From: DASYFG01 sp036498565
GTDB taxonomy: Bacteria > Bacillota > Bacilli > Lactobacillales > Lactobacillaceae
Direction: 5' to 3'
Length of the DNA: 64,000 nucleotides
Assembly (NCBI GenBank): GCA_036498565.1
Contig: DASYFG010000003.1
Location: forward strand, 1 to 64,000
Both the position numbers and the translations under genes were made by a program. The notes beneath the pieces are model-generated. The model was not told where the DNA came from and made no database searches. It saw only the letters and a list, made by a program, of their open reading frames with translations. This document shows, piece after piece, positions 57,601-64,000 of this stretch (positions are counted from its first letter, which is position 1; every line of letters starts with the position of its first letter).

Positions 57601-59010
57601 ATGATTAAAGTGTACAACACTTATACACGACAAAAAGAAGTTTTTGAGCCGATTACGACCGGGCAAATTCGGATGTATGTCTGTGGACCGACAATCTATA
57701 ATTATATTCACGTCGGCAATGCGCGCAGCGCGATTGCGTTTGATACGATTCGCCGTTATTTTGAATACAGTGGTTATGATGTGAATTACGTGTCGAATTT
57801 CACGGATGTGGATGACAAAATCATCAACCGCGCCCAAGAAGAAGGCGTGACCGAAAAGGAAATTGCGGACAAATACGCCCAAGCATTCTACGAAGACACG
57901 GCGCCTTTGAACATCAAACCAGCAACCACGCGCTCGTTAGCGACGGAAGTCATTCCAGAAATCATTGATTTCGTGCAAGATTTGATTGCCAAAGATTATG
58001 CGTATGAAAGCCAAGGTGACGTGTATTTCCGTTCGCGCAAGTTCCGCGGTTATGGGATTTTGGCGCACCAAGATTTGAACGAATTGGTGGCCGGCGCTTC
58101 GGGGCGGTTGGATGACGAGGAAATGGCGCGCAAAGAAGATGCCTTAGATTTTGCCGTGTGGAAATCAGAAAACCGTACTGGCGTGATTTCATGGGAATCA
58201 CCATGGGGCGCAGGTCGTCCGGGTTGGCACATCGAATGCTCGGTCATGAGCCAAAAGTATTTGGGGAACACGCTAGATATTCACGGTGGTGGCATTGATT
58301 TGGCGTTTCCGCACCACACCAATGAAATCGCACAAAGCGAAGCGCGCACCGGTGAAAAGTTTGTGAACTACTGGTTGCACAACGGTTTTGTGAACGTGAA
58401 CGACGAAAAAATGAGTAAGTCGCTGGGTAATTTCACGACGGTGCATGATTTGTTGGCGAATTATGATGATCCGATGGTGATTCGTTATTTGATGGCGACG
58501 ACGCAATATCGCAAGCCAATCAACTACTCTGAAAGTGAATTGGAACGTGCGCGCGTTGAATTAGATCGCATTCGCACCGGTTATCGTAACTTGACCTTTC
58601 GTTTGACGGACGCAGTTGACGGCAGCGATGACGCGTTGAATGCGCAAATTACAGCGCTTGTGGCGCAATACAAAGACGCGATGGACGATGATTTTAATGC
58701 GCCAAATGCTTTGGCAGCGGTCTTTGAATTGGTGACGTTGGCGAACACGTACGCCGACAACCAGACGGTTCAGCGCACCACGGCTGACAAATTATTGACG
58801 ACCTTGACGACGTTGATGAGTGTGTTTGGCATTGAAACGTTGACGGGCGCAGCGCAAGAAGATGCGGAGATTGAAAATCTGCTCGCCCAACGCCAAACGG
58901 CGCGCGACAACAAAGACTTTGCGCAATCTGATGCGTTGCGCGACGAGCTGAAGACGCGCGGTGTTGTGGTGGAAGACACGGCGCAGGGGCAGCGTTGGCA
59001 TAAGTTGTAA
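57601..59010 (+). CDS. cysS: cysteinyl-tRNA synthetase
   Basis: Charges tRNA-Cys. 469 aa, class I. Zinc and HIGH region CGPTIYNYIHVGNARS, other zinc ligands in WHIECSVM and HHTNEIAQSE, and KMSKSLGNF. ATG 57601 sits 6 nt after GGAGG; a TTG at 57586 would include that site. TATAAT at 57566 is the likely -10. In relatives it follows gltX and precedes mrnC and rlmB. Neither of those follows here. Confidence 0.96.
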   Translation: MIKVYNTYTRQKEVFEPITTGQIRMYVCGPTIYNYIHVGNARSAIAFDTIRRYFEYSGYDVNYVSNFTDVDDKIINRAQEEGVTEKEIADKYAQAFYEDTAPLNIKPATTRSLATEVIPEIIDFVQDLIAKDYAYESQGDVYFRSRKFRGYGILAHQDLNELVAGASGRLDDEEMARKEDALDFAVWKSENRTGVISWESPWGAGRPGWHIECSVMSQKYLGNTLDIHGGGIDLAFPHHTNEIAQSEARTGEKFVNYWLHNGFVNVNDEKMSKSLGNFTTVHDLLANYDDPMVIRYLMATTQYRKPINYSESELERARVELDRIRTGYRNLTFRLTDAVDGSDDALNAQITALVAQYKDAMDDDFNAPNALAAVFELVTLANTYADNQTVQRTTADKLLTTLTTLMSVFGIETLTGAAQEDAEIENLLAQRQTARDNKDFAQSDALRDELKTRGVVVEDTAQGQRWHKL

Positions 59011-59040
59011 AAGCTTTGCGTATTAGCAAAGCTTTTTTTG
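59008..59040 (+). terminator. terminator after cysS
   Basis: AAAAGCTTTGC with GCAAAGCTTTTTTT around GTATTA. Confidence 0.9.
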
Positions 59041-59102
59041 TTGAATTGCGGTGATTGACCTGCTACACTGAGTAGCACTAGTTGAATTTTTAGGAGAGGC
59101 AC

Positions 59103-60290
59103 ATGCAGGAACGCAAACGTTTTTCAGGGGCGCTGTTGGCGTCAAATTTCTCGTCGATTTTTGGCGATGGTTTGTATAAATTTGCGCTGAATTGGTTTTT
59201 GGTGGTGAGTTTTGGTAATGCGCAGTTGCTGGGCTGGCTGACGGGTTTTGGCTTTATCGTCTTTTTGATTAGCGACGTGTTTGTCGGCGCGGTTTTGGAT
59301 AATTACAACAAAAAATGGGTGTTGCTGGTTTGTGATTTGTTCGGCGGCTTAGGTTTGCTCGTGTTGGCTTGGTTTTTAAATCCAGTCACGCCGCAACTTT
59401 GGCTGTTGTTTGCCGTGGCGTTGATTGTCAATGCGGATTTGGCGTTCGCTGAACCGGCCGGGCGCGCGTTGTTGCCGGAAGTGATTCACCGCGATGCGAT
59501 TCGGAGTTTTAACGGGTTATTGAGCGCCGCTTTTGCGCTGGGACAAGCGTTAGGACCGCTGGCGGCTGGTTTATTATTACAAATTAAATGGATTGATCTG
59601 CGCACTTTTTTGTTGATTTATGGCGTGATGTTGTTGATTACGACGGTGATTAACGCGCAAATTCACTACGTACCCGCCCCAAAAGAGGCGCAGAGCGAGC
59701 CGTTTTTCCAGAGTTTAAAAACGGGTTTGCGCTATGTTTATGGGCATCCGATTTTGTTGCAATCGATGTTGTTGACGTTGTGGGGAAATTTATTTTTTGA
59801 AGGATACGCTGTGGCGCTGCCGTTTTTGGCGCAGCAGACGTATGCGGTCAATTCCGCGACGTACGCGGGCTATTTGACTTTGGCGGCGGTCATGGCGTTT
59901 GGCGCGAGTTTGTTGGTCGCGCGTTTGCCAAAATGGAACAATATCAACTCGATGTATTGGGATAATTATGTCATTGGCGCCTTTTTTGTGGTCAGTTTTC
60001 TCGTGCCCAAAAGCTGGATTTTGCCGTTGTTGATTGCCACTTACGGTTTTTACAAAGCGTTATTTGGCATTAAAATCAACACGGTGCGCCAAGAACACAG
60101 CGACGCGCAGTATCTTGGGCGCGTTTACGGCATGGCGTATTTCGCCACGGATTTGCTTGCGCCGGTCGCAACAGTGTTGATCGGTTACGGCGCATCGGCG
60201 GTCAATCGCGCGATTACGCCTTTGCTGGGTTTTGTTTTAGTCGTGGGTACTCTCTTTCTACAAATGCGAATCCATCAAAAAAGCGCCTAA
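59103..60290 (+). CDS. MFS transporter (EntS/MFS_3-like exporter)
   Basis: 395 aa, twelve hydrophobic segments. N-terminal LLASNFSSIFGDGLYKFALNW and loop NYNKKWVLLVCDLFGG are typical of the MFS_3/EntS group, with FNGLLSAAFALGQALGPLAAG further on. The substrate is unknown. Promoter TTGACC/TACACT lies between the cysS terminator and the AGGAGAGG site. Convergent with ktrA across a symmetric terminator. Confidence 0.87.
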   Translation: MQERKRFSGALLASNFSSIFGDGLYKFALNWFLVVSFGNAQLLGWLTGFGFIVFLISDVFVGAVLDNYNKKWVLLVCDLFGGLGLLVLAWFLNPVTPQLWLLFAVALIVNADLAFAEPAGRALLPEVIHRDAIRSFNGLLSAAFALGQALGPLAAGLLLQIKWIDLRTFLLIYGVMLLITTVINAQIHYVPAPKEAQSEPFFQSLKTGLRYVYGHPILLQSMLLTLWGNLFFEGYAVALPFLAQQTYAVNSATYAGYLTLAAVMAFGASLLVARLPKWNNINSMYWDNYVIGAFFVVSFLVPKSWILPLLIATYGFYKALFGIKINTVRQEHSDAQYLGRVYGMAYFATDLLAPVATVLIGYGASAVNRAITPLLGFVLVVGTLFLQMRIHQKSA

Positions 60291-60304
60291 CAGGCGCTTT
60301 TTTA
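60277..60304. terminator. bidirectional terminator between the MFS gene and ktrA
   Basis: AAAAAAGCGCCT and AGGCGCTTTTTT around AAC, overlapping both stop codons. Confidence 0.9.
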
Positions 60305-60967
60305 TTCGGCGTTCGTGCGACGATCAAAATCGTCAACCATATCGCTTTCACCAATGACAGAAATCACGTCGTTGGCTTGCAAAATATAATCACCTTCCGG
60401 TGAAACGGTGATGTCCTTGCCATTACGCACGGCAATCACGTTCAAACCAAAGCGCGAGCGCAATTTCAACGTGTCCAAGCTTTTCCCATAGAACTTTGGA
60501 TTGGCGATTTTGACTTCGGCCAATGAATAATTTTCCGACAAAGTAATGAAATTCAGCATGTTGGGCGCGAGCAGTTGGCGGGCGATGCGTTCGCCCATTT
60601 CGCGTTCAGGTTGAATGACGACGTCGGCGCCGATTTTTTCGAGCACACGGACGTGGGTTTTGTCTTCGGCTTTGGCAATGACGTGCTTGGCGCCGATTTC
60701 TTTGGCGTTAATCGTGGCCAAAATACTAGCTTGCATGTTGTCACCAATCGCGATAATCACATGGTCAAAGCTGGCAATGTCAATCTTACGCAAAACCGCT
60801 TCGCTTTTGGCATCGGCAATAATCGCTTGCGTCGCAATTTCGCGCACTTCGTTGACGTGCGCTTCGTTAATGTCTAAACCAAGCACGTCTTGGCCGTTGG
60901 CGGCCAAAGTTTTCACGAGCGCCGTGCCAAAACGCCCTAATCCAAGCACTGCAAATGTCTGTTTCAT
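60302..60967 (-). CDS. ktrA: potassium uptake gating subunit KtrA
   Basis: Cytosolic RCK protein that gates the KtrB pore. 221 aa: Rossmann RCK_N with GLGRFGTALVKTLA (NAD/ATP loop) and RCK_C from about 135 (LAEVKIANPKFYGKSLDTL), a domain that binds cyclic di-AMP in relatives. It follows ktrB by 9 nt, and the pair is a K+ uptake operon. Confidence 0.95.
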   Translation of the reverse strand: MKQTFAVLGLGRFGTALVKTLAANGQDVLGLDINEAHVNEVREIATQAIIADAKSEAVLRKIDIASFDHVIIAIGDNMQASILATINAKEIGAKHVIAKAEDKTHVRVLEKIGADVVIQPEREMGERIARQLLAPNMLNFITLSENYSLAEVKIANPKFYGKSLDTLKLRSRFGLNVIAVRNGKDITVSPEGDYILQANDVISVIGESDMVDDFDRRTNAE

Positions 60968-60976
60968 AAGAACCTC

Positions 60977-62347
60977 TTATCCGATAATCACGGTTTCTTC
61001 AGGGTAGCGAGTGACGGCATTTTCATCGCGAGCATTCAGCAAAGCGAACATCGCGGTATAAATACCGACTCGACCGATAAACATGGTCAGCATAATCACA
61101 ATTTTGCCAAAAGTCGATAACTCCGGCGTCAAACCAAGCGACAGCCCGTTGGTCGCCAGCGCGCTAATCACTTCAAACAAAATGGACAGCGTGCCGTACG
61201 GCGAGACGGGATTTTCACTAATCGTCAGAACAAACGTAATCATGACAATAAACGTCACCATCACGAAGAATAGCAGCAACGCGCGTTGCACATTTTCACG
61301 GGACAAACGCCGGCCAAAAATATTGACATCTTCGCGCCCGTGAAAAGCCGCATGCAATTGCAAAACCAAGACCGCCAGTGCGGTTGTTTTCAAACCACCC
61401 GCCGTGGATCCTGGCGCACCACCAATGAAGACCAAGATAATGACCAAAAAGATGGTCGCGGTACTCAATTGCGACACGTCAAACGGTTGAAAACCACCAA
61501 CGCGATAAGAAGTTGCCATGAATAAATCTTGTGTGAACATGTCCAACCAAGATTGGCCGGCAAAAATTTTGTGGTAATTTAACGGCAAAATTAACAACAT
61601 CGGAATGACCAGCAAAAAACCGGTGCTCCACAAGGTTAAGCGCGTGTGCAGCGTCATTTTGGTGCTGGTGCGCAACAACAACACATCGCGCCAAACCAAG
61701 AAACCAAGCGATCCCGCTAGCAGCAAAAACGAAATGGTGAGCATGACAACGGGATTGTTTTTGTATTCACCGAGTTGGTGCGGCAACGTTGAAAAGCCGG
61801 CATTACCAAACGCTGACACCGCGTGAAAAGCGGCGTTGAACAAACCACGCTGAAAGCCCGCGTCCGCAATAAACGTCGGCGCTAACAAAATAGTGCCGAT
61901 CAATTGCAAACTCACCGACAACAAAATCACGTAACGAAACACGTTTTTGGTATCGGATAAATTCTGCAAGCCGTAAGTTTCTTGCAACAAAATTTTATTC
62001 TGCAAATCGAGCTTGCGGCGAGTAACCACAAACATCAACAAGGTCATCGACATAAATGACAACGCGCCGACTTCCATCAAAATCATGATGATAAATTGCC
62101 CAAACGGTGTCCAATAAGTTGATGTATCGACCACCGTCAAGCCAGTCACCGTCACCGCACTCACCGCCGTAAAAGCGGCATTGATAAACGTCGCATTCCC
62201 GGTACCGTGCGAACTAAACGGCAACATGAGCAAAAATGCCCCGAGCAAAACCAATAACAAAAAGCCCAGCGCTAAACGCTGCGGCATAGAAACGTGATGC
62301 ATATCGCGCCATTGCGCAAATTTTGAACGTGAAAATCCCCTGAACAT
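60977..62347 (-). CDS. ktrB: potassium uptake pore subunit KtrB
   Basis: Pore-forming subunit of the Trk/Ktr/HKT class. 456 aa with four M1-P-M2 repeats. The first filter is AVTVTGLTVVDTSTYW, others include FGNAGFSTLP, RVGGFQPFDVSQL and ATNGLSLGLTPELS. The third M2 loop (GAPGSTAGGLKTTAL) is the gate. First gene of ktrB-ktrA. Its start follows the stop of the glutamate-cysteine ligase by only 4 nt, so the two may be transcribed together. Confidence 0.95.
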   Translation of the reverse strand: MFRGFSRSKFAQWRDMHHVSMPQRLALGFLLLVLLGAFLLMLPFSSHGTGNATFINAAFTAVSAVTVTGLTVVDTSTYWTPFGQFIIMILMEVGALSFMSMTLLMFVVTRRKLDLQNKILLQETYGLQNLSDTKNVFRYVILLSVSLQLIGTILLAPTFIADAGFQRGLFNAAFHAVSAFGNAGFSTLPHQLGEYKNNPVVMLTISFLLLAGSLGFLVWRDVLLLRTSTKMTLHTRLTLWSTGFLLVIPMLLILPLNYHKIFAGQSWLDMFTQDLFMATSYRVGGFQPFDVSQLSTATIFLVIILVFIGGAPGSTAGGLKTTALAVLVLQLHAAFHGREDVNIFGRRLSRENVQRALLLFFVMVTFIVMITFVLTISENPVSPYGTLSILFEVISALATNGLSLGLTPELSTFGKIVIMLTMFIGRVGIYTAMFALLNARDENAVTRYPEETVIIG

Positions 62348-62351
62348 ACCT

Positions 62352-63527
62352 CTATTTTAACAAATTTTCGCGGTGCGCGCTGGCTTGTTTCATCGCCCAG
62401 CTGGCCAAATGCTCAGTTGGCAGTTGCGCGGCGATTGTTTGGCTGGGATCAGTTACGGCAGCTTCCGCCCAACTGACGGCTTGCGCGTAGGTTTCATTCG
62501 GCGCAAGTTTGGCCAAACGGGCTAGCAAATCCGCTGCTTGGGCTTGTTGTGGCGCGGACAAAGACGCGTTTGGTGCACTGAGGGCAACAGCATTCGCCCA
62601 CGAATTGGCAGGCGTAACCTGCGTTGCTGCATCAACCAAAATCAAGTGCAACAAGGCCAAAGCTCGTTCATCAACGCCCACAGTATCAAACGGATTCAAA
62701 TCCAACAAACGAATTTCCAGATAAGCCACGCCCTCATCTAGGACTGTGTCCCAATCGTTGGCGGGTTTGAAGCGCACTAAACCATAAAATTCCGACACAT
62801 CATACAAATCACCCACCGCTAAATGCGCGTTAATCGCTGCCACGTGTTCCGCCAAAGTCGTATACGGCACGTCAATCGTGTCAAAATTCGTAAAACCATA
62901 CTGACTGCTACGCCAAGAGCGCACCGGTTCAAGCGTCTGCCAGTCAGCCGGTAACAACGGCTGATCATTCCAGTTGTACGGCGCTGCGCCGAATAGATAA
63001 ATCAGCAACCAGTGCCAGTTCAAAATTGCATTAGCTTGCTGGATTAACAAAGCTTCGCGCGGGTGCGTCAAATCAGGATGTTGCGCGGAAAAGGCCGCCA
63101 CCAAATCATCACCGGGCGCGTAATTGACATGAACGCCGGCTTGCAAATGTTGAAAAATCCCGTATTTGTCCTGTAAATATTGCCGATAATCCGCATACCA
63201 AAAGCGCTCAAAGGTATTTTCCACCCAAGCGGTATGTTGCGCATCTAAAAAAGGTGGCATCGACAACGGCCAAATCACTTCATCCGCCTGCAAATGCCGG
63301 GCGAGCGTACGCTGCAAGGTGGTCAGTTCCGCCAAAGCCGCCAGCGGCGAATCATGCACGCCGGTCACCACTTCTTCTTGGCTTTCAGCAAAATCCGTTT
63401 GGAAAGTCGATTGAGTGCGGCGGTCACCCAAACTGTCGTCGTGGGGGTACATCGACAAGCTACCCGTGTTCACGTTGGCGCGGTGTTCTTCAATTTCAAT
63501 GCCCCAAGTGCTGTCAAATTTTGTCAT
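62352..63527 (-). CDS. gshA: glutamate-cysteine ligase-like protein, stand-alone
   Basis: Ligase of the GshA type that makes gamma-glutamylcysteine. 391 aa, with LSMPPFL (residues 93-99), GIFQHLQAGVHVNYAPGDD and the Mg/ATP-binding YLEIRLLDLNPFDTVG. Lactic acid bacteria often have the fused GshAB (about 750 aa), but here only the ligase half is present, so the product would be gamma-glutamylcysteine unless a separate GshB exists. It is somewhat shorter than typical GshA. The ATG follows GGAGGAAAC. Confidence 0.85.
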   Translation of the reverse strand: MTKFDSTWGIEIEEHRANVNTGSLSMYPHDDSLGDRRTQSTFQTDFAESQEEVVTGVHDSPLAALAELTTLQRTLARHLQADEVIWPLSMPPFLDAQHTAWVENTFERFWYADYRQYLQDKYGIFQHLQAGVHVNYAPGDDLVAAFSAQHPDLTHPREALLIQQANAILNWHWLLIYLFGAAPYNWNDQPLLPADWQTLEPVRSWRSSQYGFTNFDTIDVPYTTLAEHVAAINAHLAVGDLYDVSEFYGLVRFKPANDWDTVLDEGVAYLEIRLLDLNPFDTVGVDERALALLHLILVDAATQVTPANSWANAVALSAPNASLSAPQQAQAADLLARLAKLAPNETYAQAVSWAEAAVTDPSQTIAAQLPTEHLASWAMKQASAHRENLLK

Positions 63528-63569
63528 CGATGGTTTCCTCCACTTGTTTTCTCATAGAATACTAATTTT

Positions 63570-63598
63570 TTGGCATGGTGTAAAGAAAAATGTATAAT
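63570..63598 (+). promoter_or_regulatory. near-consensus promoter with leaderless start
   Basis: -35 TTGGCA (63570-63575), 17-nt spacer, -10 TATAAT (63593-63598). The expected start site, about 7 nt on, falls on the ATG at 63605. Confidence 0.7.
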
Positions 63599-63604
63599 AA
63601 AGTC

Positions 63605-64000
63605 ATGACAAAATTTATTGAACGACAAGTGGATTTTGAGCCGGCCGATACGTCAATGGCTGCACGCCAATTTGTGAATGTTGCTTATGCAAACGGCGAC
63701 CGGCATAAGCTGGATATTTATTTGCCGGCAGGAATCGGGCCGTTTCCAGTGATTGTTGATGTTTATGGCGGTGGGCTGTATTTTGGTGAAAAATCATCGC
63801 ATAAATTACAGCCGAGTTTGCAATTGTTATCGCATGGTTATGCAGTTGTGAGCGTGAATTATTCACTAGATTGGCAATCGCCGTTCCCAAATCAAATCAC
63901 CGAACTCCAAACGGCGGTGAATTTTTTGGCGGATCACGCTGCCGAATTTGATTTGGACATGACCAACACGACGTTAATTGGCGAAAGTTCCGGCGCACAA
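63605..64000 (+). CDS. alpha/beta hydrolase, carboxylesterase-like (5' part only)
   Basis: The reading frame runs off the window end after 132 codons. It begins MTKFIERQVDFEPADTSMAA, contains the oxyanion-hole segment DVYGGGLYFGE (family HGGG) and reaches the nucleophile elbow LIGESSGAQ. Resembles the esterase/lipase group that hydrolyses acyl esters. No signal peptide. The mRNA seems leaderless (see the promoter). Confidence 0.85.
   Translation, partial: MTKFIERQVDFEPADTSMAARQFVNVAYANGDRHKLDIYLPAGIGPFPVIVDVYGGGLYFGEKSSHKLQPSLQLLSHGYAVVSVNYSLDWQSPFPNQITELQTAVNFLADHAAEFDLDMTNTTLIGESSGAQ

Noticed and set aside
1..64000. Insertion sequences, tRNA, rRNA or CRISPR arrays
   Set aside because: No transposase-like protein, regularly spaced repeat, cloverleaf or rRNA segment was found on reading both strands.

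Overview
The window is chromosomal DNA around the replication origin of a low-to-mid GC Gram-positive bacterium, almost certainly a member of the Lactobacillaceae. The heterofermentative Weissella/Leuconostoc branch fits best, but this rests on gene order and protein style, not on a search. The oriC block reads rpsR-ssb-rpsF, gyrA-gyrB-recF-yaaA and dnaN-dnaA on the minus strand, then rpmH-rnpA-yidC on the plus strand. Genes left of about 10.5 kb point left and most genes to the right point right, as expected for co-orientation with replication. The origin looks bipartite: a DnaA-box cluster between dnaA and rpmH, and a DnaA-trio unwinding module between dnaA and dnaN. Three perfect 16-bp parS sites lie at 19.5, 22.8 and 30.4 kb, but no parA/parB is present in the window.

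10.6-33 kb holds housekeeping and transport genes: lepB, a zinc-uptake operon adcR-adcC-adcB with two AdcR-type operators, a beta-glucoside PTS permease plus 6-phospho-beta-glucosidase under a GntR palindrome and a perfect cre site, a 5'-nucleotidase family enzyme, a HerA-like ATPase, trpS, an iron-type alcohol dehydrogenase, a BceAB-like ABC pair, menA behind an unusual structured element, ppx, a class II HMG-CoA reductase (mevalonate pathway) and a CDF metal exporter.

33-49 kb has mntH with a long structured leader, a universal stress protein, two convergent paralogous membrane proteins, rpiA, dut, several phosphatases and hydrolases, radA, gltX, and a LysR-TSUP-YeiH cluster that looks like sulfite/anion export.

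49.8-57.5 kb is an accessory island between gltX and cysS, genes that usually adjoin in this order. It encodes a 1460-residue protein that I read as DUF4145-like region, GIY-YIG/T5orf172-like nuclease, SF2 helicase and Eco57I-type methylase with NPPY. It also encodes an AT-rich AlbA_2/ATPase-fold protein, and a separate 242-residue protein that has a clean SAM motif I but no NPPY. The large protein has the catalytic motif with a degenerate motif I, and the small one has the reverse. A strong internal Shine-Dalgarno sits just before the NPPY segment. This is the best candidate for an undescribed system in the window.

57.6-64 kb returns to housekeeping genes: cysS, an MFS exporter, KtrAB-type potassium uptake, a stand-alone glutamate-cysteine ligase, and the start of an esterase whose ATG coincides with the predicted transcription start. 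I found no rRNA, tRNA, insertion sequence or CRISPR array.
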